Below are positions 1-5,965 of a stretch of DNA of 28,837 nt, piece after piece (the first letter of the stretch is position 1; each line of letters begins with the position of its first letter). A model generated the notes under the pieces. That model was not told the origin of the DNA, searched no databases, and worked only from the letters and a program-made list of their open reading frames with translations. The DNA comes from a virus. The DNA lies in the IMG/VR virus record IMGVR_UViG_3300010367_000065, positions 1-28,837 of that record; one strand, 5' to 3'. A program made the translations under genes and the position numbers.

Positions 1-46
1 ACCTGATTACGCCGGATCGGCTGGAATCGGAGGCTTTGGCAGTCAC
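1..46 (-). CDS. Putative N-terminal part of terminase small subunit (continues at the other window end)
   Basis: If the window ends are joined, the terminase small-subunit frame entering at 28837 stays open through position 1 and back to a GTG at 46..44, with a TTG at 52..50 as an alternative and an in-frame TAG just upstream at 58..56. This adds about 16 residues (beginning VTAKASDSS) and gives a protein of about 122 residues. The open frame and the upstream HNH gene, a usual neighbour of terS, support closure. No strong ribosome binding site is visible; a GGGG run lies about 9 bases before the TTG. Circularity is inferred, not seen. Confidence 0.45.
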   Translation of the reverse strand, partial: MTAKASDSSRSGVIR

Positions 47-135
47 GGCCAAAGTCTAAACCCCGACTTGAGAGTTTCGCGGCAAGCCAATCAGCCCGTA
101 CGGCGTGGGGTCCGAGCCGTCCGCACGCCTGACAG

Positions 136-239
136 GGGCTCAGATCGGCACCTCGTGAGCCTCCGGGGCGTTCTTCGGCCTGCTTGGAGAGAGATACGGA
201 CGAGGTGGGGCGGGGTGTCCAGCGGCGCGATCTGAGCCC
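136..239. repeat. 12-bp perfect inverted repeat flanking 80 bp
   Basis: GGGCTCAGATCG at 136..147 is matched exactly by its reverse complement at 228..239. The arms are too far apart for a simple terminator. Lying upstream of the terminase genes, they could be binding sites for a dimeric protein such as the small terminase, but function is unknown. Confidence 0.6.
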
Positions 240-264
240 AAAACCGCCGAATTCTGAGCGGTTT
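237..264 (-). terminator. Rho-independent-like terminator ending the early operon
   Basis: On the minus strand AAACCGC, a 10-base loop, then GCGGTTTT forms a 7-bp stem (arms 258..264 and 241..247) followed by a short T run. It starts 26 bases after the stop of the last early gene, so it plausibly separates early transcription from late transcription beginning at terS. Confidence 0.6.
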
Positions 265-289
265 CGATGCGAAGAGCATGACCGTGCGC

Positions 290-1012
290 TCACCATTCGC
301 GAGTAGCTGTGGTGGTGGGGGCAGGGGGGGTTGGGGTGGTGTGGGTCCATGCGGTGAGGCGGTCGTGGTGGTGGGTGTACCAGTCGAGGATTGCGGGGGT
401 GGTGCCTTTGCCGCGGGTGCGGGCGCGTTGGAGGCAGGTGCCTTTGCCGGGGTCGATGAGGTGGGGGTGGGCTGATGCCCGGGTGTAGTGCTCGATCGCT
501 GCGATGGTGGGGGCGGTGTCGATGATCCAGGTCGGGACCTCTGCGCCTTTGGTCAGCACGGTGGTGATGACGTGGCTTCGGCAGGAGCGGGCGAACCCGG
601 CGTGGAGTCCTGCCGTGGTGTGTCCGGGCTTGGCGCCGAGGGCGAGTGCGATCGCGTCGGTGTCGACGATGAGGTCACCAGGCTTGGCGTTGTGCTGGAC
701 GTACGTCGTCTTGCCGGCGGTGGGTGGTCCCATCACGACGGTGATGAGGGCTCGAGGTGCAGCTGGTCGTCGTGGTCCTGCGAAGTCGCCTCGGGCGTAC
801 TGGCCGGGGCAGTCGTATTCGGGTCGGGCGCTGCCGTGTGCTGCGGCCCAGTTCGTCTCGTCCCACGTTCGTTCTGGTGCGACGGAGCGGGGAACGATGT
901 GGTCGAGGCTGTCGGCGCCAGGGTGGCCGCAGATCCAGCAGATGCCTTTGTCGCGGTTGAGGACGTGGGTGAGAGCTGCTTGTGCTCGACGTCCGGACCA
1001 GTCGTTGCTCAC
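290..1012 (-). CDS. HNH endonuclease fused to a P-loop NTPase domain
   Basis: A 240-residue protein with two recognisable parts. Residues 1 to about 75 look like an HNH nuclease: CWICG near residue 25, then DHIVPRS, then an Asn/His-rich segment ending in a Cys. Residues about 88 to 240 begin with a Walker A motif, GPPTAGKTTY, followed by an acidic VDTDAIA strand, as in T4-type polynucleotide kinase or AAA-like nucleotide kinases. The GTG start at 1012 is chosen because it overlaps the upstream stop as GTGA. As the last early gene directly before the terminase region it may aid DNA packaging, as HNH proteins of HK97-like phages do, or process nucleic-acid ends. The C-terminus is rich in Thr and Pro. 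The fusion is seen; the role is inferred. Confidence 0.75.
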   Translation of the reverse strand: MSNDWSGRRAQAALTHVLNRDKGICWICGHPGADSLDHIVPRSVAPERTWDETNWAAAHGSARPEYDCPGQYARGDFAGPRRPAAPRALITVVMGPPTAGKTTYVQHNAKPGDLIVDTDAIALALGAKPGHTTAGLHAGFARSCRSHVITTVLTKGAEVPTWIIDTAPTIAAIEHYTRASAHPHLIDPGKGTCLQRARTRGKGTTPAILDWYTHHHDRLTAWTHTTPTPPAPTTTATREW

Positions 1013-1227
1013 GCGTCTGGGTCCCACTTGTCGGCGAGTGCGGTGTGGAGTCTGGCGCGTGCTCGGTGGTAGTCGGTCGAGGTGAGCTGGTCGACACGTA
1101 GCCAGGCTTCGTGTGGTGTGTCGCCGAGGCTGATGTAGAGCTCGACGGCGGTCTCGATGGTGTCGTTGTGCTGTTCGGCGAGGGCTCGGTGCTGGGCCGC
1201 TTTGCGGGCTCGGAATCTGCGGATCAT
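1009..1227 (-). CDS. Small hypothetical protein
   Basis: A 72-residue basic protein starting MIRRFRARK, with a helical Ala/Arg-rich N-terminus and a segment reading TAVELYISLGDTPHEAWLRVDQL that resembles no family I know. The internal ATG at 1227 is preferred over the far upstream start because GAAAG lies about 8 bases before it and the upstream region holds the repeat cluster. Its stop overlaps the GTG of the HNH gene. It is the first gene after the iteron region, so it may be reached by a separate promoter. Confidence 0.6.
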   Translation of the reverse strand: MIRRFRARKAAQHRALAEQHNDTIETAVELYISLGDTPHEAWLRVDQLTSTDYHRARARLHTALADKWDPDA

Positions 1228-1420
1228 CGTCTGCAACTTTCGTTCGTGGTGTCGTGCAGTTCGATCCCTAGTGAGTAGTACCAAGGTCTCTAGGGAGTCT
1301 TATCTCTACGGGAGTACTTACGGGTGGGGTCATTGGTGGATGACCCTGTTTCCACTGGTGGATGACCCTCTCTGTGCGGCGGATCGGGTTTTCCACAGGG
1401 TGTAGAGGGTCATTGGCTGA
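1228..1420. other. Non-coding region with iterons; candidate replication origin
   Basis: This gene-free stretch separates the 153-residue gene from the HNH pair. It contains most of an iteron cluster (1326..1451), a DnaA-box-like TTTTCCACA at 1389..1397, and a less GC-rich segment at about 1260..1320. That segment carries CCCTAG and CTAGGG half-sites and TAGGGATC (minus strand, 1263..1270), which resembles the phage operator. Origin function is inferred from repeat structure plus the adjacent winged-helix gene. Confidence 0.5.
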
Positions 1421-1451
1421 TTACCCTGCAGGGTCACTGGTGGATGACCCT
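1326..1451. repeat. Four 22-bp iteron-like repeats in two pairs
   Basis: Copies lie at 1326..1347, 1348..1369, 1406..1427 and 1430..1451. The shared core is CTGGTGGATGACCCT or a close variant. Three copies are also internally palindromic, with arms GGGTCA(t) and (a)TGACCC around TGGTGG; the third copy has diverged to GGCTGATTACCC. The two pairs flank a 36-bp spacer with a DnaA-box-like site. The last copy forms the final codons of the upstream 153-residue gene. Confidence 0.75.
1389..1397 (+). promoter_or_regulatory. DnaA-box-like site
   Basis: TTTTCCACA differs at one base from the consensus DnaA box TTATCCACA and sits between the two iteron pairs. A single box is weak evidence alone; its position gives it weight. 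Confidence 0.4.
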
Positions 1452-1882
1452 GTTGTGTTGTCGAGCAAGGGTGCGACGGCCGATCGGAACTCGACGAGGT
1501 GGGCCCACACGATGCCCGAGTTGATGTCGTCTCGGGACGTCATGCGACCTACCTCATTGGTCCACTTGAGCAGGGCGTCGATGGTGTCTCGTGGCACCTT
1601 CACGATGTCGGCGGCAGGGTCAGGTCCGACTACGTCGAGCTCTATATCGGCGCTCATGATCAGCAGCGGGTGACCTGGGAAGACGCGGTGCATGTCGGTG
1701 CGGATCCGGTCGAAGTCGGCTTCGGTGATCAGGTCACGGTTGACGCGTACGACGAGCGTGTCGTCGGGCTGGAGGTTGACGCGTCGTACGTCCTCGAGCT
1801 CCGTGGCGTGTTCGACGGGCGCGGCCGACGGTGGGGCCACGAAGTCGTCTGGGACGTCAGGAGCGGGCTCGTGGAGGGTCAT
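1421..1882 (-). CDS. Hypothetical early protein next to the putative origin
   Basis: A 153-residue acidic protein (starting MTLHEPAPDVPDD). The Pro-rich N-terminus to about residue 35 looks disordered. It is followed by a mixed alpha/beta region with VVRVNRDLITEADFDRIR and a strand ending PLLIMSADIELDVV. The ATG at 1882 is chosen over a long Arg/Pro-rich upstream extension because it overlaps the previous stop as ATGA. No family is recognised. Its 3' end runs into the iterons, so its C-terminal residues (SSTSDPAG) are encoded by repeat DNA. With the preceding winged-helix gene it could form a replication pair; this is inference. Confidence 0.7.
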   Translation of the reverse strand: MTLHEPAPDVPDDFVAPPSAAPVEHATELEDVRRVNLQPDDTLVVRVNRDLITEADFDRIRTDMHRVFPGHPLLIMSADIELDVVGPDPAADIVKVPRDTIDALLKWTNEVGRMTSRDDINSGIVWAHLVEFRSAVAPLLDNTTGSSTSDPAG

Positions 1883-2199
1883 GCGGTGTCTCCTTTGGGT
1901 GTGGCGACAGCGTCGCGGTGGTGGTCGTACAGCTCGGTGATTCGGTAGTGCTGGATCGTGCCGAGCTGGCCGCGGTGGAGGGGCTTGATCAGGCCCCGGT
2001 CGGTGAGGTGCTTCAAGATGTTCTTGACCGATCCGGGCGCGAGGCAGGTGTGGTGTGAGAGGACCGCGACGGATGAGAATCGGGCGAGCCGGTCGCGGTC
2101 GCGGGCGTCCTCGGCTAGGGCGACGAGGACGAGTCTCTGGGCGGGTGTGAGGTCGACGGGCGCGCACTTGAGGACTTCCCCGACGAGCCGGCCGCTCAT
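1879..2199 (-). CDS. Winged-helix/HTH DNA-binding protein, possible replication initiator or regulator
   Basis: A 106-residue protein (MSGRLVGEVLKCAPVD) with a clear winged-helix pattern: LTPAQRLVLVALAEDAR (helix 1), FSSVAVLSHHTCLAPGSVKNILKHL (helix-turn-helix), then a wing GLIKPLHRGQLGTIQHYRI. This layout is common in actinobacterial phage HTH proteins resembling the N-terminus of replication initiators. The ATG at 2199 overlaps the upstream stop (ATGA). It lies about 400 bp upstream of an iteron cluster, the natural place for the gene of a protein that binds there. The domain call is firm; the initiator role is inferred. Confidence 0.7.
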   Translation of the reverse strand: MSGRLVGEVLKCAPVDLTPAQRLVLVALAEDARDRDRLARFSSVAVLSHHTCLAPGSVKNILKHLTDRGLIKPLHRGQLGTIQHYRITELYDHHRDAVATPKGDTA

Positions 2200-2435
2200 G
2201 ACGTCCACCGATAGACGTAGCGCCAGCGGTGCGTCTCGTCGCTGATCCGGTCGCGGTCGTACTCCGCGACCTGCATGCGGCTCCGCGGGTACAGATCGTC
2301 CGCCTGGGCCTTGTAGAACGTGGTGGCCGGTTCTACAAGCGGCACCCTGATTCGAGGTAGGAGCGACGACACGCTGTAGATCCGGCCGTCAGCTGGTCCG
2401 CCGACGAGTTCGACGTCGAGCTCGGGGAGCGTCAT
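2196..2435 (-). CDS. Hypothetical protein with GGPADG motif
   Basis: A 79-residue protein of a type often seen in actinophage early operons: an N-terminal strand followed by GGPADGRIY, then a Tyr/Arg-rich C-terminus ending RWRYVYRWTS. No function is known to me. The ATG at 2435 overlaps the preceding stop by 4 bp and its own stop overlaps the winged-helix gene, so it sits in a translationally coupled chain. Confidence 0.7.
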   Translation of the reverse strand: MTLPELDVELVGGPADGRIYSVSSLLPRIRVPLVEPATTFYKAQADDLYPRSRMQVAEYDRDRISDETHRWRYVYRWTS

Positions 2436-2674
2436 GTGTTCTCCCGGAGGTCGCGGCGGTCGGTGTCACCGGACTTCACCCGCGCCGACAGGTGCCCGTA
2501 GTGGTAGACGTCGCCGCAGGGGTAGACGGAGAGTCTGCGGTCTTGGTGGATTGCGCGCATGGCTCGTTTGGCTGCTTTCCGGGTTTTGAATGCTTGTTTG
2601 CCGCAGCGTGGGCAGGTGCCGATGGAGCAGTCGACGGGGACCTCGTGGGCGGGCCGCGCCTTCCGCTTGCTCAT
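2432..2674 (-). CDS. Small zinc-ribbon protein
   Basis: An 80-residue basic protein with Cys at 16, 21 and 24 (CPRCGK) and a fourth Cys near 53, followed by a His-containing stretch (YHYGHLS), consistent with a structural zinc site. The middle is Lys/Arg/Ala-rich (KTRKAAKRAMRAIHQDRR), suggesting nucleic-acid contact. Start and stop both overlap neighbouring genes by 4 bp. Small proteins of this style are common in actinophages; function is unknown. Confidence 0.7.
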   Translation of the reverse strand: MSKRKARPAHEVPVDCSIGTCPRCGKQAFKTRKAAKRAMRAIHQDRRLSVYPCGDVYHYGHLSARVKSGDTDRRDLRENT

Positions 2675-3087
2675 GCGCTCATCACCGCCCTGTAGATCAC
2701 CGGGTCGTAGACGCGCCCACCGCAGGCGAGCTCGCCGAGCACCACGCGAGTGATCCAGTCGTCGGTGACCCCGGACTCACGTGCGAGGCGGATCGCGTCT
2801 TCCAGGTCCGTCCACGCCTGGTCGGGCTTCCACTTCTTCGGGCGGATGCGTCCGGGCCAGACGCCGCGGGTGGACACGGCGCGGGCGAACGAGATCACGT
2901 GGTTGCGGCGTAGCCGTCGGCTCAGGCAGTCGCCCCACTCGTCGCCCGGGATCGGGCCGTGGCCGGTCATGTAGTCGTAGCGGCGGACGTCGCGTCCGCA
3001 CCCCTCGCAGCGTTGCTTCGCGTCCCAGTCGACGGCTGGGGGTGGTTCGGGCTTGGGGTCGTCCCAGAGCGTCAGCTGCTCACCCAT
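2671..3087 (-). CDS. Hypothetical protein with CxxC motif
   Basis: A 138-residue protein. Residues 26 to 31 hold CEGCGR, possibly half of a zinc site completed by the later Cys and His residues. A basic stretch (SRRLRRNH) is followed by WPGRIRPKKWKPDQAW and a C-terminal helical region ending CGGRVYDPVIYRAVMSA. The ATG at 3087 overlaps the end of the upstream DNA-binding gene by 8 bp. I do not recognise a family. Its place between DNA-binding and zinc proteins suggests a DNA-metabolism role at most. Confidence 0.7.
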   Translation of the reverse strand: MGEQLTLWDDPKPEPPPAVDWDAKQRCEGCGRDVRRYDYMTGHGPIPGDEWGDCLSRRLRRNHVISFARAVSTRGVWPGRIRPKKWKPDQAWTDLEDAIRLARESGVTDDWITRVVLGELACGGRVYDPVIYRAVMSA

Positions 3088-4060
3088 GCTGCTGCTCGTA
3101 CTGGTCGAGGACCTGCAACGGGATCACACCACGCGGCGACACCTTGAGACCCTGCTCGAGCGCCCACGCACGGACCACGGTCGACTTCACACCGAGGGCG
3201 GCGAGGCGGGTGCGGATCTCGCCGAGGGTGTCACCGCCACCAGACTGCCCCTCGCGGGCTTCGATGCCGTGGCGGGCCATGATGCACTGGACGACTTTCA
3301 CCCCGATCCCGAGACGTTGGGCCACCCGGGTCTGTGAAAGGTGTTCGTCGACGTAGAGCCGGCGGACGTCCTCAATCTCGGTGGGGGTGTAGTCGCGGCG
3401 GTTGTTGCCGCCGGAGTTCGTCTTGCGGTCGTCCCGCAGCTGCACACCGGCGTCGAGCAGGTGGGTGCGTACGGTGGCCTTGGTGTAGCCGAGGTCCGCT
3501 GCGGTCTGCGCGATCGTCCTGCCGGACTCGTACGCCTGGACGATCATGTTGGTGTCGGCTCTGGGGCGCCCCTTGGACTTGGCGGGGGTGCGGGGCTTGG
3601 CTGGTTTCGTCTTTGGCTCTCTGGGCCGGGTCGGTGGCGTCGGCTGTGGCCTCGACGTCGCGACGGTGCGGAGGTGCTGCAGTGCGGCGACGACGAGCTC
3701 ACGTGCGGAGCGTGTGGCCGGGTCGGTGGCGTCGGCTGTGGCCTCGAGCAGGCGCACGACCGGGTGTGTGACATCTGCCGGAATATCGTTCGTGGGAATG
3801 TCAGCCGGGCGCGCTTCGATCGTCTCGACGCGTTGGCGGGCTTCCTCGTGCGCTGCGGTGTTGTCGGCGTACGCCTGGGCGCGTGTCGCCGGCATCTCGG
3901 AGACCGGCTCTGGTGCGGCGTCGACGGGCTCGGGGTCGGGTGCGGTGTGCTTCGCCCAGTCCAACCCGGTCGGGCGTCGTGTCGGCTCGCTGTAGGTCGT
4001 GACGGGCAGCGGGCGAGGCCAGTCGCTGCCGACGATCGCGGACCCGCCAGCGCCGTTCAC
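3080..4060 (-). CDS. Multi-module DNA-binding protein: two HTH segments and a C-terminal Lsr2-like domain
   Basis: A 326-residue protein. Residues 1 to about 145 are Pro/Ala/Asp-rich and probably flexible. A basic linker (PKTKPAKPRTPAKSKGRPR, about 149 to 167) includes an AT-hook-like GRP core. Residues about 168 to 205 form a resolvase-type HTH (TIAQTAADLGYTKATVRTHL), about 225 to 262 a second HTH (SQTRVAQRLGIGVKVVQ), and about 294 to 325 match the Lsr2 C-terminal DNA-binding domain (VRAWALEQGLKVSPRG followed by IP). The GTG at 4060 overlaps the upstream stop as GTGA, preferred to a GTG 9 bases earlier. Lsr2 is an actinobacterial xenogeneic silencer, so this protein may counter, mimic or recruit it, or act as a phage regulator. 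Confidence 0.75.
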   Translation of the reverse strand: MNGAGGSAIVGSDWPRPLPVTTYSEPTRRPTGLDWAKHTAPDPEPVDAAPEPVSEMPATRAQAYADNTAAHEEARQRVETIEARPADIPTNDIPADVTHPVVRLLEATADATDPATRSARELVVAALQHLRTVATSRPQPTPPTRPREPKTKPAKPRTPAKSKGRPRADTNMIVQAYESGRTIAQTAADLGYTKATVRTHLLDAGVQLRDDRKTNSGGNNRRDYTPTEIEDVRRLYVDEHLSQTRVAQRLGIGVKVVQCIMARHGIEAREGQSGGGDTLGEIRTRLAALGVKSTVVRAWALEQGLKVSPRGVIPLQVLDQYEQQHG

Positions 4061-4188
4061 GACCCGCACCCGTCAGAGCAGCCGCAGGGTACGAGCTCGT
4101 CGGCGTCGAAGTCCCACGCCGTGCCGTTGCAGTTGCGATGCTTCCCGGCTTCACACTCCGGGCAAACCCACGATGAGGGAGTAGGCAT
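4057..4188 (-). CDS. Very small Cys-rich putative zinc protein
   Basis: A 43-residue frame, easily missed. It starts [17 protein letters not shown], continues with [17 protein letters not shown] and ends GCSDGCGS. It has seven Cys, including CPEC and CGC, plus a His, a pattern recurring in actinophage mini-proteins and suggesting one or two zinc sites. It lies between the repeat protein and the Lsr2-like gene with a 4-bp GTGA overlap downstream, so the operon would have an unusual gap without it. Its ATG (4188..4186) sits inside a 14-bp palindrome. Confidence 0.7.
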   Translation of the reverse strand: MPTPSSWVCPECEAGKHRNCNGTAWDFDADELVPCGCSDGCGS

Positions 4189-4194
4189 GCCTAC
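4181..4194. promoter_or_regulatory. Operator-like palindrome GTAGGCATGCCTAC
   Basis: A perfect 14-bp palindrome spanning the end of the repeat-protein gene and the start codon of the Cys-rich gene. It matches the switch-region site at 10937..10951 at 12 of 15 aligned positions. It could be a dispersed repressor-binding site; a chance match cannot be excluded by eye. Confidence 0.35.
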
Positions 4195-4820
4195 TTGCCG
4201 CCAAGCGTGACCATGCGTTCGAACAACTCGATCGCGGAGTCCTGCAGAAGGTCAGTCGTGGGCTGCAGAGCGTCCCTGGCAGCGTCCCTGGCAGCGTCCC
4301 AGGCAGCGTCCCAGGCAGCGGCCCTGGCAGCGGCCCAGGCAGCGTCCCAGGCAGCGTCCCAGGCAGCGTCCCCGGCAGCACGTGCCTTTTCACGAGCAGC
4401 ACGCACGACCGGCACCGCGGCCTCGACGTCGTCCCACGTCGCCTGACGCGGCAACGTCTCCAACGACACCGCAGCTTCCTCGAGCCCAGCGAGCCGCAAC
4501 CACGTGGGCGTGTAGACCCGGATCAGCCAGTCCGCGGCCATAAGGCCACGCTCCTGGTCGTGGCCGTCTCCGGCTGTGCCGACGATCTGCGGGACCAGCG
4601 GGACGAGCTTCTGCCGCTTGTCGTCGGGGAGCACGTCGTTGAGGTTGCGGCCGAACGACCCGAGGATCGGGGACGCGCACTGCGGCTGGTCGGTGAACGG
4701 TTCGCCGGCGACGTAGGAGACGGCTTCGAGTAGGCACATGCCGTGTTCGGGGTTGCGGTGTCCGCCCTTCTTGAGAGCGATGGTGTCCAGGTCGGTGAGT
4801 CGTTCGGGGATTACGGTCAT
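4191..4820 (-). CDS. Hypothetical protein with Ala/Trp/Asp-repeat segment
   Basis: A 209-residue protein. Residues 1 to about 135 are globular ([26 protein letters not shown], then [27 protein letters not shown]). Residues about 148 to 185 are a low-complexity run of four-residue units such as DAAW, AAAR and DAAR. This is encoded by near-identical 12-bp DNA repeats at about 4266..4375 and should form one long helix with aromatic and charged faces. A short C-terminal helix follows. A GAAAGG ribosome binding site lies just upstream of the ATG. Similar Ala-Trp/Arg-Asp repeats occur in other actinobacterial phage proteins, but I know no function. Repeat number is likely variable. Confidence 0.75.
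   Translation of the reverse strand: MTVIPERLTDLDTIALKKGGHRNPEHGMCLLEAVSYVAGEPFTDQPQCASPILGSFGRNLNDVLPDDKRQKLVPLVPQIVGTAGDGHDQERGLMAADWLIRVYTPTWLRLAGLEEAAVSLETLPRQATWDDVEAAVPVVRAAREKARAAGDAAWDAAWDAAWAAARAAAWDAAWDAARDAARDALQPTTDLLQDSAIELFERMVTLGGK
4266..4375. repeat. Tandem 12-bp coding repeats (GCAGCGTCCCAG variants)
   Basis: Units of the form GCAGCGTCCCAG, GCAGCGTCCCTG and GCAGCGGCCCAG follow one another about nine times. They encode the DAAW/DAAR units of the overlapping gene on the minus strand. Such arrays expand and contract by slippage or recombination. Confidence 0.85.
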
Positions 4821-4843
4821 GATCGTGCCTTTCGTTGGGTGGG

Positions 4844-5308
4844 TCAGAGTCGGTAGAGGCGGATGAACACGCCAGGGCGGTGCAGGACGTCGGCGACGTC
4901 CGGGGTATCGGGGTAGACCTTCGACGCGGCTATCGAGCAGATCTGCGCGTCGTTCACGACGACCCGCGCCTGCTCGAGCGCGTCGAGCACGGTGCGGGCG
5001 AGCTTGTCGACGTCGCCCCCGCCACCGTCGGACGTGCGTGCCGTCTTGTGGGGCCAGGGCCGTGACGCCGGCTTGACGGACTTCGGTCGGTCGACGGTGA
5101 ACGTGAGCTGCAGACCGAGCGGCACGGTGAGCGGCTCGCTGATCTCGAACAGTTCACACGCCTTCGCGACACGGTCTTGCCACGGTGTGGTGGCGGGGTT
5201 GTTGTTGACGAGCTGGTGTCGGCCGCGTCCGCCTACGCATTTCATGGAGCCTTTGGGGGCGGGTGAGCCGTAGACCTTCACCGCCCATGCGCCCGCCCCC
5301 TCGGACAT
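4844..5308 (-). CDS. rusA: RusA-family Holliday junction resolvase
   Basis: A 154-residue protein with the RusA signature. An N-terminal strand followed by GSPAPKGSMKC (residues 14 to 24) is the usual basic substrate-binding loop. The catalytic acidic cluster GDVDKLARTVLDAL (D99, D101) is followed by a strand and NDAQI (D120). RusA dimers cut four-way junctions made during recombination and replication. Here the protein would act downstream of RecT and before packaging. The ATG overlaps the upstream stop as TGATG. Length fits the family's usual 120 to 155 residues. Confidence 0.88.
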   Translation of the reverse strand: MSEGAGAWAVKVYGSPAPKGSMKCVGGRGRHQLVNNNPATTPWQDRVAKACELFEISEPLTVPLGLQLTFTVDRPKSVKPASRPWPHKTARTSDGGGGDVDKLARTVLDALEQARVVVNDAQICSIAASKVYPDTPDVADVLHRPGVFIRLYRL

Positions 5309-5595
5309 CAGCAGTTCACCAGCACGTGCCGGCGGTCTGCGTGGTCACCGCAGGGCCCGGGGTACGTGCGAGCCTGCTGCACGTCCTCCGGGTAGCAGTC
5401 CCAGAAGGCGTCCGGGATCTCGTCGAGCGGTGTCGCCACCCACTCGTTCAGAGACGTGCCGGGCGGATCCTCTGCGGTGTAGCGCGCCGCAGCGTCCTCG
5501 GGTGTGACGCCCTCGGGTACGCACAGCGAGGTATAGACCAGCCCGCCACCGACGCGCACGACGTCGGGGATGACGTCCGGGTCTGACTCAGGCAT
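5308..5595 (-). CDS. Hypothetical early protein
   Basis: A 95-residue acidic protein. It starts MPESDPDVIPDVVRVGGGL and ends with a Cys/His-rich tail, GPCGDHADRRHVLVNC. The tail may bind a metal, but the spacing does not match a known finger. It sits directly before rusA (TGATG junction) and one base after the stop of the preceding gene. No family is recognised. Confidence 0.65.
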   Translation of the reverse strand: MPESDPDVIPDVVRVGGGLVYTSLCVPEGVTPEDAAARYTAEDPPGTSLNEWVATPLDEIPDAFWDCYPEDVQQARTYPGPCGDHADRRHVLVNC

Positions 5596-5596
5596 G

Positions 5597-5965
5597 TCAG
5601 AAGTCGCCCACGGTGACGTTGTCGGGGCCGCCCTCGAGCGTGCCCTGCCCGGCGTCCTTCACGACCTCCGCGATATCGAGCGGCAGAGCCTTTCGGCCCG
5701 TCCGCTCTTCCACCGCCTTGGTGTACGCCGCCCGGATCGTCTCCGAGATCTCGTCAGCCTTGCCGAGCGGCTCGAAACGCCGCACCCTGACAACGGGCAC
5801 CCTGGTGTCGGTGTCGACGTCCACGTTCTCCTTCACGACGTCGTAGACGACGAATCCGGCGCGGAGCTCCTTCGGGTTCTCCAGCAGATCCTCGACTGTG
5901 GCGTCGAGGCCGTTGACCTCGAAGTCCCCGGGCATCTTGCCGGCCAGCTTCACTACTGCGCTCAT
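5597..5965 (-). CDS. Hypothetical protein following the frameshift pair
   Basis: A 122-residue protein: N-terminal strand MSAVVKLAGKMPGDFEVNG, a region VVYDVVKENVDVDTDTRVPVVRVRRFEPLG, then a helix-rich C-terminus (SETIRAAYTKAVEERTGRK). The DTDTRxPVVRVRR pattern recurs in actinophage early operons, but I know no function. Its ATG overlaps, as ATGA, the stop of the -1 frame product upstream rather than that of the 0-frame product. This supports the frameshift reading being real. Confidence 0.7.
   Translation of the reverse strand: MSAVVKLAGKMPGDFEVNGLDATVEDLLENPKELRAGFVVYDVVKENVDVDTDTRVPVVRVRRFEPLGKADEISETIRAAYTKAVEERTGRKALPLDIAEVVKDAGQGTLEGGPDNVTVGDF

Larger units (their letters stand above)
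59..289. other. Intergenic region between HNH gene and terminase; candidate cos/terminase-binding region
   Basis: No convincing gene is present. The one open frame here (91..279, minus) is arginine-rich and lacks recognisable features. The stretch holds a terminator-like hairpin next to the HNH gene and a perfect 12-bp inverted repeat, GGGCTCAGATCG at 136..147 and CGATCTGAGCCC at 228..239. In many HK97-like phages the DNA between an HNH gene and terS holds the cos site. That role is inferred from position only, and no cohesive-end sequence can be read directly. Confidence 0.4.

Noticed and set aside
91-279. A 62-residue open frame on the minus strand after the HNH gene
   Set aside because: It is Arg/Pro/Ser-rich, lacks a ribosome site, and runs through the terminator hairpin and the inverted repeat.
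1334-1369. L5-type stoperator sites, because GGTGGATG matches the start of the L5 repressor site GGTGGATGTCAAG
   Set aside because: The match ends after eight bases. The units are tandem and palindromic in one place rather than scattered single asymmetric sites. Iterons explain them better.
1326-1451. A CRISPR array
   Set aside because: The first pair of repeats is directly adjacent and the others lack uniform spacers; no cas genes are present.
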